In this document: positions 55,981 through 64,000 of the stretch, in pieces
Position numbering within the stretch: position 1 is the first letter of the stretch
Layout of the letters: each line of letters begins with the position of its first letter
DNA from: Ardenticatenaceae bacterium
GTDB taxonomy: Bacteria; Chloroflexota; Anaerolineae; Promineifilales; Promineifilaceae
Assembly: GCA_020634215.1 (NCBI GenBank)
Contig: JACKCD010000022.1
Location: forward strand, 1 to 64,000
Direction: 5' to 3'
DNA length: 64,000 bases
Made by a program: the position numbers and the translations under genes
The notes under the pieces: generated by a model
What the model was told of the DNA's origin: nothing
Seen by the model: only the letters and a program-made list of their open reading frames with translations
Database searches by the model: none

Positions 55981-56355
55981 ATGAGAATCAACGAGTTAAC
56001 TCATCGAATCATCGGAGCAGCGATTGAGGTACACAAACATCTAGGTCCAGGTTTACTCGAATCAGCCTATGAAACCTGCCTAGCCTTTGAACTTGAACAA
56101 AGAGTCTTATCTGTTGAAAGACAAAGGCCTGTCCCAATTATTTACAAGGAAATCAAACTCGATCACGGTTATCGTATTGATCTCTTTGTCAATAATTCCG
56201 GCATTCTGGAACTAAAATCCATTGATCAGATACTCCCTGTTCACGAAGCTCAAATACTGTCATACATGAAGTTTGCCCAATGTAAAACAGGTCTCCTCTT
56301 TAATTTCAACGTTTTGCTCCTCAAAACCGGCGGTATTCACCGCTTTGTCCTCTAA
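55981..56355 (+). CDS. GxxExxY protein (PD-(D/E)XK-like)
   Basis: 124 residues from ATG 55981. Shows the hallmark GPGLLESAYE (GxxExxY), then DLFVNNSGILELKSI, which carries D...ExK of a PD-(D/E)XK nuclease-like core, and VHEAQILSYMKFA. The family is widespread and commonly linked to mobile contexts; its function is unproven, with nuclease activity predicted. Inverted CACAGAG repeats on both sides suggest it moves as a small cassette. Confidence 0.85.
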   Translation: MRINELTHRIIGAAIEVHKHLGPGLLESAYETCLAFELEQRVLSVERQRPVPIIYKEIKLDHGYRIDLFVNNSGILELKSIDQILPVHEAQILSYMKFAQCKTGLLFNFNVLLLKTGGIHRFVL

Positions 56356-56357
56356 AT

Positions 56358-56396
56358 CCCCTCTGTGCCTCTCTGTGTCTTCTCTGCGAAACTCTA
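56358..56396. repeat. CTCTGTG repeat tract, right of GxxExxY gene
   Basis: CCTCTGTGCCTCTCTGTGTC and TTCTCTGCG units; inverted relative to the tract before the gene. Confidence 0.75.
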
Positions 56397-56437
56397 TGAA
56401 ACGTTTTAATAAAACCATTATCCACTTGGAGGAACTA

Positions 56438-57952
56438 ATGAAAGCAATTTTAGACAAGCTAGGCATTCAGGACATCAACGCCGGTGCCTGTTTTGGACCA
56501 AACGGTTGGCTAACCACCGATGGGCCAACCATTATTTCTAACAACCCAACCACCGGCAAACCCATTGCCACCATCATGGCAACGACACCCGATGCCTATG
56601 ACCAGATTGTAACCCACGCCATGGCAAACTTTGAAAAGTGGCGAGCAACCCCTGCCCCTAAACGCGGGTTGCTGGTACGCGACTTGGGCAACGCCACCCG
56701 CGAGGTGCTGGAACCGCTGGGTGAACTCATCAGCCTGGAAATGGGCAAAATCCGCGCCGAGGGGATTGGCGAGGTGCAGGAAATGATTGACATCTGCGAC
56801 TTCGCTCTGGGGCTGTCGCGCCAGCTTTACGGACTAACCATGCACTCGGAGCGGCCGGGGCACCGGATGTATGAGCAGTGGCACCCGCTGGGGGCAATTG
56901 GAGTCATTACGGCCTTTAACTTCCCCTGCGCCGTCTGGTCGTGGAATGCAGCCATTGCGGCGGTGTGTGGCAACACCGTTCTGTGGAAACCATCAGAACT
57001 GGCTCCGTTAACGGCCGTTGCCCTGCAAAACATCGCCAACCGCGTCATGGCCGACCACGGCGTAACCGGTATCTTTAACCTCGTTGCCGGTGGCCCCCAA
57101 ATCGGCCAGCTTATCAGCGAAGACCAACGGCTACCCCTTGTCTCCTTCACCGGCTCCACCCGTGTGGGTCGCCTCGTCGGCCAAACCGTCGCCAGCCGCT
57201 TTGGCAAAAGCCTGCTGGAACTGGGCGGCAACAATGCCATCATCGTCGCCCCCGATGCCGACCTCGACTTAGCAACCCGCGCCATTTTGTTTGGCGCAGT
57301 CGGCACCGCCGGGCAGCGCTGCACCACCACCCGCCGCATTATCATGCACGAAAGCGTAGCCGCTGACCTATCCAACCGACTGGTCAACGCTTACCAGCAA
57401 GTGCGAATTGGCGACCCGCTGGTGGAGGGAACGCTGATGGGGCCGCTGGCAACGGAGCGGGCGGTGGAGGCTATGCAAACGGCCGTTTCCCAAGCCCAGT
57501 CCGAAGGTGGGGAAGTTCTCACTGGCGGCAACACTCGCAGCGATATTGGCCCCCAGTTTGTCGAACCCACCATCATCAAAATGCCCCGGCAAAGCAGCAT
57601 CGTCAAACAAGAAACCTTTGCTCCCATCCTCTACCTGCTCACCTACAGCGACCTGGAAGAAGCCCTGACACTGCACAACGACGTACCGCAGGGGTTATCC
57701 AGTGCCATCTTTACCGACTCCATGCGTACTGCCGAAGCGTTCCTTGGTGCTGCTGGCTCCGACTGCGGCATTGCCAATGTCAACATTGGCACTTCAGGTG
57801 CGGAAATTGGCGGCGCGTTTGGCGGCGAAAAAGAAACCGGCGGCGGCCGCGAATCCGGCTCCGACGCCTGGCGTGCCTACATGCGCCGCCAAACCAACAC
57901 CATCAACTGGTCAAACAGCCTGCCGCTGGCGCAGGGGATTGAGTTTGGCTGA
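56438..57952 (+). CDS. ALDH7-like aldehyde dehydrogenase
   Basis: 504 residues from ATG 56438 (GGAGG seven bases upstream). NAD(P)-dependent aldehyde dehydrogenase closest by eye to the ALDH7 / alpha-aminoadipic semialdehyde group. Motifs: AFNFPCAVWSWNAAIA, WKPSELAPLT, FTGSTRVGRLV, catalytic Glu in LELGGNNAI and catalytic Cys in GQRCTTTRR. The C-terminal GGAFGGEKETGGGRESGSD fits ALDH7. Likely lysine-catabolism or aldehyde detoxification; substrate not proven. Confidence 0.9.
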   Translation: MKAILDKLGIQDINAGACFGPNGWLTTDGPTIISNNPTTGKPIATIMATTPDAYDQIVTHAMANFEKWRATPAPKRGLLVRDLGNATREVLEPLGELISLEMGKIRAEGIGEVQEMIDICDFALGLSRQLYGLTMHSERPGHRMYEQWHPLGAIGVITAFNFPCAVWSWNAAIAAVCGNTVLWKPSELAPLTAVALQNIANRVMADHGVTGIFNLVAGGPQIGQLISEDQRLPLVSFTGSTRVGRLVGQTVASRFGKSLLELGGNNAIIVAPDADLDLATRAILFGAVGTAGQRCTTTRRIIMHESVAADLSNRLVNAYQQVRIGDPLVEGTLMGPLATERAVEAMQTAVSQAQSEGGEVLTGGNTRSDIGPQFVEPTIIKMPRQSSIVKQETFAPILYLLTYSDLEEALTLHNDVPQGLSSAIFTDSMRTAEAFLGAAGSDCGIANVNIGTSGAEIGGAFGGEKETGGGRESGSDAWRAYMRRQTNTINWSNSLPLAQGIEFG

Positions 57953-57954
57953 TC

Positions 57955-58036
57955 TCAGTTATCAGTTATCAGTGTTCAGTAATCAGTAATCAGCAGGTTG
58001 ACTGATTACTGATTACCGATTACTGATTACCGATCA
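57955..58036. repeat. 7-bp hairpin array (ATCAGTT / GATTACC type)
   Basis: CAGTTATCAGTTATCAGTG... arm, GCAGGTTG centre, then repeated CTGATTACCGATTACTG arm, between the ALDH and P450 genes. Confidence 0.8.
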
Positions 58037-58041
58037 CCATC

Positions 58042-59448
58042 ATGTGTTCCTTCTTCCTACACGATACAGCGCGGCGGGTTAAACGGCCGTTTGGCCCCAA
58101 AGGCAATTGGCTGCTGGGCAATTTGCGCGAGGTGCAACGCGACACCATTGGCTTTTTGCACCACTCCGCCGCCCAATACGGCCCCGATATTCAGTTTTAC
58201 CAAATCGCCTTTTGGAACGTTTATCGGCTCAGCCACCCCGACTACAACCGCTACATTTTGCAGGACAACCAGCGCAACTATGGCAAAAGCACGCTCGACT
58301 ACGACGTGCTGCGCCGTTTGTCTGGCAACGGCCTCATCTCCAACCAGGGTGAGTCATGGCTGCGGCAGCGTCGCCTGTTACAGCCGCTGTTCCACCGCCG
58401 CCGCATTGCCGCACTAGGCGAGGTAATGGTACAGGCAACGACCGATTTGCTGCCCGCTGTACATGCTGGCGCAAAACCAGACGGTGTTTGATGTCAACGA
58501 GGCGATGACGGCGCTCACGCTGGATATTGTGGCGCGGGCACTGTTTGGATTTGGATGTGCGGCAAAACGGCATTTATTCATGAAGCAACACCAGGTCAAC
58601 GAATATTTTGGCTCGCTCGACCCCGTTTTGCCGTCGCCCCCTGGCTGCCCATGCCCCGCATCCGCCGCTTTTACCGCAACCTGGCCGTGATGAACCAGTT
58701 CATCTACGACATCATTGCCCAACGGCGGCAGCAGCCGCAAACGGGCGACCAGGTAGACCTGCTGACGCTGCTGCTGGATGCCCGCGACGAAGAAACGGGA
58801 GCGGGGATGGACGACCAGCAAATTCGGGATGAACTGATTACGCTGCTGATTGCTGGGCATGAAACGACAGCCAACCTGCTGGCATGGACATGGTATTTGC
58901 TGGCACAGCATCCAACGGCGCGGAAGCGGTTGGAAGGAGAGTTGGGAGCGGTGTTAAACGGCCGTTTGCCCACCGTCAGCGACATTCCCCACCTCCCCTT
59001 CACCGAGCAACTGCTCCAAGAGGCGTTGCGGCTTTACCCGCCCGCCTGGTTTATCTCGCGCAACGCCATTGAGGAGGATGAAATTGGCGGCTATCCCATT
59101 CCGGCCGGCTCGCTGGTCTCCGTCAGCACGTACCTGACCCACCGCCACCCCGACTTTTGGCCGCAGCCCAACCAGTTTAACCCCGACCGCTTTACGCCAC
59201 AGGCCGAAGCCAGCCGCCCGCGCTACGCCTACCTACCCTTTGGCGGTGGCCCCCGGCTGTGCATCGGCAACAGCTTTGCCATGACCGAAGCCACGCTCAT
59301 TCTTGCCACCCTGGCGCAGCAGTTCCGGCTGGCACTGGCAAACACCCAGCCCGTCACCCCCGACCCGCTCATCACGCTGCGCGTTAAAGGCGGGCTACAA
59401 GTCGTTGCCCAGCCCGTTGCTACGCCCGTTCCTGGCGACACACCCTAG
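58042..59448 (+). pseudogene. Cytochrome P450, frameshifted
   Basis: Heme mono-oxygenase. The N-terminal part (58042-58491) and C-terminal part (58555-59448) are in the same frame, but 58450-58615 reads correctly only in the next frame (TVFDVNEAMTALTLDIV..., NEYFGSL), so at least two compensating indels lie inside. The I-helix GHETTANL, ExxR (EALRLYPP), and heme-Cys FGGGPRLCIGNSFA are all intact, matching CYP102/CYP4-like bacterial P450s. If the indels are real the gene is dead; if sequencing errors, it is a normal about 468-residue P450. Confidence 0.8.
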
Positions 59449-59459
59449 ACCCAGAGATG

Positions 59460-59522
59460 AACGTCAAAGATTTCGCAGATTCCGCAGATAAATCAGGCAA
59501 ATCAGGCAAATCTGCGTCCCAT
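59460..59522. repeat. CAAATCAGG repeat tract
   Basis: Units of CGCAGATT and AAATCAGGC in tandem with a complementary AAATCTGCG end, between the P450 and glycosyltransferase genes; related units recur at 60765-60795. Confidence 0.65.
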
Positions 59523-59530
59523 TATCCACC

Positions 59531-60760
59531 ATGACCCGCATTCTTTTGCTTACGCCCCAACTACCTTACCCGCCGCACCAGGGAACCAGCCTGCGGAATT
59601 ACCACATTGTGCGCGGGGTAGCTGAACGGCATGAAGTGACATTGTTGAGCTTTTTGGAGGCGGGACAAACGGCCGTTTCTACCCCCCTCGACTCCCTTTG
59701 CCAACAAATCATCACCGTGCCCGTGCCGCCGCGCACCACCGCCACCCGGCTGCGCCAACTGCTCACCACCCGGCTGCCCGACATGGCCCACCGGCTGCAC
59801 AGCCAGGCGTTTAACGAGGCGTTGATTGGCTTGCTGCAAAAACAGCCGTTTTTCGACATCATCCAAATCGAAGGCATCGAACTCGCCCGCACCATTCCCC
59901 TGATCCGCCAGCACAGCCCGCAAAGCAAAATCGTCTTTGACGACCACAACGCCGAAACCGACCTCCAACGTCGCGCTATGCTGGCCGACCTACCCAACCC
60001 GCGCCGCTGGCCGGCCGCCGCCTACTCCTGGTTTCAGGTGGCGCGGCTGCATCGGTTTGAGGGGGCGGCGTGCCGAGGGGTGGATTGGATAACGGCCGTT
60101 TCTGCCACCGACAAAGAAACCATCGCTCGCTTTCTGCCCACCGCCGCCCCGCCTATCACCGTCATCCCCAACTGCATTGACGTGACCGATTACGGCAACT
60201 GGCCGCTTGAAGCCGACACCCCCCGCTTTGACCTGGTTTTTAGCGGCAAAATGGATTATCGCCCTAACATTGATGCCGTGCTGTGGTTTGCCGAAGCCGT
60301 CTGGCCGCAAATTATTGCCCAACGGCCACAAACCAATTGGGCCATCGTTGGTCAAAAGCCTCACCCGCGCCTGGAACGGCTGCGCGGGCTGCCGAACGTG
60401 ACCATCACCGGGTGGGTGGAGCGGTGCAGCCGTATCTAACACAGGTCTTCTGGTTACCTTTGCTCCCCTTCCGCATCGGCAGCGGCACGCGCTAAAGTTA
60501 ATCGAGGCACTGGCGGCGGGTAAGGCGGTAACACCCGCGTTGGTGCGGGGTTTAGTGATGAATCCAGGGCAGGAACTGCTGCTGGCGGACGAACCAGCGG
60601 CGCTGGCAACGGCAAGATTTTGCGGCTGCTGCATGATGCAAATTGCGGGAACAGTTGGGAAGAAACGGCCGTTTATTTGCCCAACAATTCGACTAGCGCG
60701 TCGTCATCCCCGCTTCCACGCCATTTATGCCAAACTAAAGAGGATGAGACTGGTGCTGAT
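59531..60760 (+). pseudogene. GT4-like glycosyltransferase, frameshifted
   Basis: Intact to 60439 (302 residues): N-terminal Rossmann domain opening MTRILLLTPQLPYPPHQG, IVFDDHNAETDLQRR, then TVIPNCIDV and LVFSGKMDYRPNIDAVLWF, typical of GT4 enzymes of the exopolysaccharide (XrtA-associated) type. The frame then breaks at TITGWVE; the expected donor-site sequence (VQPYLTQ, LPFRIGSGTRLKLIEALAAGKAV) continues in shifting frames to about 60760. The end is approximate. Likely a cytoplasmic sugar transferase for a surface glycan if the sequence is corrected. Confidence 0.75.
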
Positions 60761-60805
60761 CAGGCCAAATCAGGCAAATCAGGCAAATCTACCGTCCCAT
60801 AGAAA

Positions 60806-61476
60806 ATGATCAAAGCCGTTGTTTTGACCTCGGCTCGGCTGCATCATGGACGGACATGGGGCACTCCACTTTGCTGACCAGCACCGGCGGCTGTTTGCAG
60901 CCAGCAACCCCATGTCCCAGCGGCGGCATAATATCGGCAGCAGTTTGTGGCGTTGGATGATGGCAATGAATTTGTGGAAAGATGCCGTCTACCCAGCAGC
61001 TTATCGCCGGAATTTGACCTGCGTGCCACAACCGCAAGACAGCTACTGGATGAATACATCACCGCTTTCGCCTTTTTAGCCGCTGCCCGGTTTTTGCCAC
61101 CATGCTCGCCAGTCTGCAGGCCGCCAACCACCGGCTCGGCCTTGCCTCATCTCAACAGCTCCTACCCTTCAAAAGCACAACTTTGCCGCCCTGGGCGTGG
61201 CGGAAGCATTGAGCGGTGATGGTTTCGGAGCTGGGAAAGGGCTGCGGAAGCCCGACCCGCGTCTGTTCGCAGAAGGGAGCACTGGAAGGCTAGGCGTAAC
61301 CGCCACAGAAGCGGTCTATGTGGGCGGCGACAACCCCCATTGCCGACATCGAAGGGCGTAGAATTGGGTATGAAAAGCGATTTTTCGGCCGTCGCCACAC
61401 TGGTACCTGCCCCGGCCGATGCCACCTGCACCATTTGGCCGATTTAACCGACATTTGGCCGGTTATCGCGCCATAG
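60806..61476 (+). pseudogene. HAD-superfamily hydrolase, heavily frameshifted
   Basis: Starts MIKAVV at ATG 60806, where a missing base converts the expected FDLG into LTSA. Further pieces in various frames include KPDP-type sequence near 61250, EAVYVG-DN near 61310 and HLADLTDIWPVIAP ending at the TAG 61474-61476. The order fits a HAD phosphatase-like protein. At least four frameshifts are needed, so no functional product is possible as read. Confidence 0.6.
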
Positions 61477-61516
61477 AACGAGGGTGGCTTTTGGGGTCAG
61501 GGTTGACTTACTTTTT

Positions 61517-61586
61517 GACGTGGTGCGTGGTGCGTGATGCGTGGCAAATGAGCCTTCTGACGCACCAACGCACCACGCACCGTTAT
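61517..61586. repeat. 7-bp hairpin array (GTGCGTG type)
   Basis: GTGGTGCGTGGTGCGTGATG arm, loop, then CGCACCAACGCACCACGCACC-like arm (shown in part). Same architecture as the GGAGATT arrays with a third, GC-rich unit. Confidence 0.75.
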
Positions 61587-61625
61587 CAACCCCAGAAGAT
61601 CCAGAAAGACTCCAGCGAGGTAAAG

Positions 61626-63704
61626 ATGGACAATTATGATCCGGAGGGCAGTTATTCAGCCAAACCAGACCTTTGTCGCAGGCGCGTTCACAACCATCCG
61701 GTTTACCTACACGTGCGGGCATCCTGTTGACAGCTCTGGGTATCTCAAGATTACCTTCCGCCAGGTGAGCGACATTGGGCGGCCGCAGTTTGACAACCCA
61801 ACCGCGCCCAACTACTGCACGGTTTCGACAACAGGCAACTGCACCATTGCCCCCCGTTGGGATCCCAAGGGCCATGTTCGCCCTTGGAGTTCGGCTCTGT
61901 TTTTGCAAATTCAAGGGGGGTATCTCAACACAGGGGAGCAAATTATGGTGGTTTTTGGCGACACCTCTGGCGGTTCACCCGGCTGGCGGATGCAGAGCAA
62001 CTGTGTCGAAAGTTTTGAGTTCAAAACATTTGTTGACCCCATTGCCACCTACCAGTTCAAGGAACTGCCTGTCTCTCCCGAACAGCGAGTGATTCCCGGC
62101 GAGCCGGTGCGGGCTGTTTGCCTGGCACCATCACAGCAGCCCCTCAATCAGCCGTTTGCCTATCATCTCAAGTTGGAAGATCGGTGGGGGAACCCGACAA
62201 AACTGCCGCAAAAGCTCAACCATCCTGGTTTTGGGGTGGAAGGGGTGCGGCGGCTTGTGGTGACAGATGAAGGGACGGGATTAACGGCCGTTAGTAACCC
62301 CATCCACATCCACGCCACGCCGCCCCCCCACCAGCCGTTTTGGGCCGACTTCCACGGCCAATCGGGCGAAACCGTAGGCGAAGGCACCATTGACCACTAT
62401 TTCACTTTTGCCCGGAATTATGCCCTGCTCGACATTGCCGCCCATCAGAACTTGATTTTCAAATCACCGATGCATTTACGGCACAAGATCAACCGCGATC
62501 ACGCACGATTTTTTACCAACCCGGTCCTTCGTCACCTTCCCGGCTATGAATGGGCGGCGGCACCCCACGGGCGGCGACCTGCCAACGTATTTTTTGCCTT
62601 TGAAGGGGCGAAATGAACCCTGATTCCACGGAATTGGTGCCAGGAGACACCATTTGTCAAACTCGCCCACAGTTTGCTGACCTGTACCGTCCTTAGCCAA
62701 ACAGCAAAACCCTAGACCGTTTATGTTTGCCCATGTAGGCGGCTAATACCCCACATCAGCGTACGACCCAGATTTAGGCTGGCACCGTCGAAGTCCATTC
62801 CGCTTGAGAACGTTTGAATGGATGCTCGAAGAAGCGTTTCGACAAGGTACCGCGCGTCGGGATTTGCGCGCCAATTCAGATGAGTCTGAGGGGCGGCCGA
62901 GGCATCTGCCAGCGCGGGCAAGGACTGGCTTGGCGCGGGCTAACCTGCGTCTGGCTGCGGCACTGGATCAGGAAGCGTTCTGGAAGCACTGTATGCACGC
63001 ATACTTTTTACGCCACCACCGGCAACCGCCTGTTGGTTGACCTACAGGTGCAAATTGGCAACATCTTGATGATGGGTGATTATACCGAGCTGGCATATGA
63101 GCGCATTTACAGGGGCGCATTTCTGGTTCTGCCCCCATTAGACGGGTTGAAGTGCGTAACGGGATAACGGTCATCGCCCAGCAGCGACCTTAACACCAGC
63201 CGATTTGGGGCGGCGGATCAAGATTATTTGGCGCGGGGCGCAGGAACAGGGGGCAGGGATCGGCTGGTGCGGTGGAACGGCAGATTTACACCTCCAAAAC
63301 AATGCCATCACCGCCGCCCGCCGCTCCGCACGGAACGCCGACCACCCGTTGGAGCAGCCGATGACCAACATTTGGCGTGGCAATCTGTCACCACCGGTGG
63401 CACGGCTGGGGTCATTCTCACCTTAGCCAAAGCGGACGCAGGCACCCTTCACATTCAGACGCTCCAAGGCAACGTCGAAGTAGACATTGCCGCTATTGGC
63501 CTGGAACCACAAATTTGGCAATTTGGTGGCCTGCAAAAAGAACTGCTTGTGTACCGCCTGCCCGATAACCAACTCACCGCCGATTTTTCCTTCAGCTTGC
63601 CCCTCACGGAACTCCACGAAGGCAACAACCCCATTTACATCCACGTTGTGCAGGAAGATGAACATCGCGCCTGGACAAGCCCAGTCTATTTACGGTTAAC
63701 CTGA
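61626..63704 (+). pseudogene. DUF3604 (PHP-like) protein, frameshifted
   Basis: A recognisable DUF3604 protein, about 690 residues if repaired. It starts MDNYDPEGSYS at ATG 61626 (GAGG five bases upstream), shifts frame near 61672 into a long intact stretch (61672-62616) with GHPVDSSGYLKITFRQ, RWDPKGH, GDTSGGSPGWRMQ and FWADFHGQSGETVGEG (PHP-like metal ligands), then breaks again after FAFEGAK. Later parts (TFEWMLEEAFRQG, ATTGNRLLVDLQV, and the final beta domain to 63704) sit in two further frames. Family function unknown; PHP-type hydrolase predicted. Confidence 0.75.
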
Positions 63705-63733
63705 GACTTTGCAGATTAACCCCCAAGAGTTAG

Positions 63734-64000
63734 ATGACATACAGTGAATTTGATACCCAATTTTTCCGGCTGACGCTGGAGCTTGATAAGCATATTGATG
63801 GCTATATTGATGCCTACGGAGGGCCGGCCGACCTGAAAACGGCCGTTTCTGCCGCTCCCAAACGTCCCCCCGCCAAACTGCGCGACGACGCTGATCAGCT
63901 AGAAGTGCTGCTGCCGCAAGATGACCCGGCACGGTTGGCGTATTTAACGGCCGTTCTCCGCGCCATGCGCTGCTCCATCCAAATTATTGCCGGGGCAAAA
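63734..64000 (+). CDS. Conserved protein of unknown function, 3' end outside window
   Basis: Open from ATG 63734 to the window end (89 codons). The start reads MTYSEFDTQFFRLTLELDKHIDGYIDAYGGPADLKTAV (in part), a pattern I associate with DUF885-like or related helical proteins, but I cannot assign it. It is in good frame with no break, marking the end of the frameshift-rich stretch. Two palindrome copies lie inside it. Confidence 0.55.
   Translation, partial: MTYSEFDTQFFRLTLELDKHIDGYIDAYGGPADLKTAVSAAPKRPPAKLRDDADQLEVLLPQDDPARLAYLTAVLRAMRCSIQIIAGAK

Larger units (their letters stand above)
1261..63955. repeat. Dispersed HIP-like palindrome AACGGCCGTT (about 90 copies)
   Basis: The core ACGGCCGT, usually extended to AACGGCCGTT or AAACGGCCGTTT, recurs about once per 700 bp across the window, in genes on both strands and in all three codon frames, and in gaps. 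Sample positions: 1261, 2090, 4243, 8069, 10902, 14442, 17229, 22507, 26568, 30708, 36622, 42298, 49758, 53256, 57476, 60088, 63836. A 10-bp palindrome should occur by chance well under once in 64 kb. It is missing from the AT-rich island at 33.6-35.6 kb. Confidence 0.95.

Noticed and set aside
21896..61586. 7-bp arrays as CRISPR arrays
   Set aside because: Units are too short, there are no unique spacers of 30-40 bp and no cas genes; the arms are inverted, not direct.

Overview
The window looks like chromosome of a Chloroflexota bacterium, probably Anaerolineae- or Caldilineae-like. This is inferred from moderately high GC, many secreted proteins with Thr/Pro linkers, TrmFO-type tRNA methylation, kinase-like membrane proteins beside giant cadherin/DUF11-type surface proteins, and GHL10, GH63 and DUF3604 families. 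No rRNA, tRNA or CRISPR array was recognised. The strongest whole-window signal is a dispersed palindrome, AACGGCCGTT (core ACGGCCGT), present about 90 times by eye in all gene classes and all reading frames. It resembles cyanobacterial HIP1 in behaviour but not in sequence. A second layer is a set of intergenic arrays of 7-bp units in which one arm is the reverse complement of the other, so they can fold into hairpins.

Layout: 1-1161 holds the 5' part of an M20D amidohydrolase (minus). 1825-18993 is a cell-surface locus on the plus strand, with a duplicated plan of kinase-like membrane receptor then giant repeat proteins. The first receptor has a LysM ectodomain and is followed by two secreted repeat proteins. 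The second has an SH3b ectodomain, lacks the catalytic Asp, and is followed by two more. All four giant proteins end in the same roughly 110-residue PPC-like domain. 19098-28165 is minus-strand housekeeping and secreted genes: M20 peptidase, a small membrane protein, HflX, a DUF4139 protein, a histidine kinase, TrmFO and a GHL10 glycosidase. 28381-33393 (plus) holds a UPF0175/DUF3368 toxin-antitoxin pair, kynureninase, an MBL hydrolase and an Asp-box sialidase-like protein.

33456-36436 is a disturbed locus. About 2 kb of AT-rich DNA with a degenerate IS701-like transposase lies between two divergent copies of the 3' end of an enoyl-CoA hydratase gene. 36597-46161 carries an FmdE-like protein, a BrnT/BrnA pair, a NarL-type two-component pair, a PIG-V-like glycosyltransferase, a membrane protein with a RiPP-leader-like N-terminus and a polysaccharide deacetylase. 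46534-51737 is a tight plus-strand run: Xer-type recombinase, purine nucleoside phosphorylase, a membrane-anchored protein and a GH63-type glucosidase. 52548-57952 holds a TPR-like membrane protein, a potassium channel, an APH-family kinase, a GxxExxY protein flanked by inverted CACAGAG repeats, and an ALDH7-like dehydrogenase.

From about 58.4 to 63.2 kb four successive genes (cytochrome P450, GT4 glycosyltransferase, HAD hydrolase, DUF3604 protein) are each recognisable but broken by small frameshifts. This means either a decaying segment or a stretch of poor consensus sequence. The window ends inside an intact conserved gene of unknown function.

The best candidates for something undescribed are the kinase-like receptor plus giant surface-protein modules, the HIP-like palindrome, and the 7-bp hairpin arrays. 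All functions are inferred from sequence reading only.
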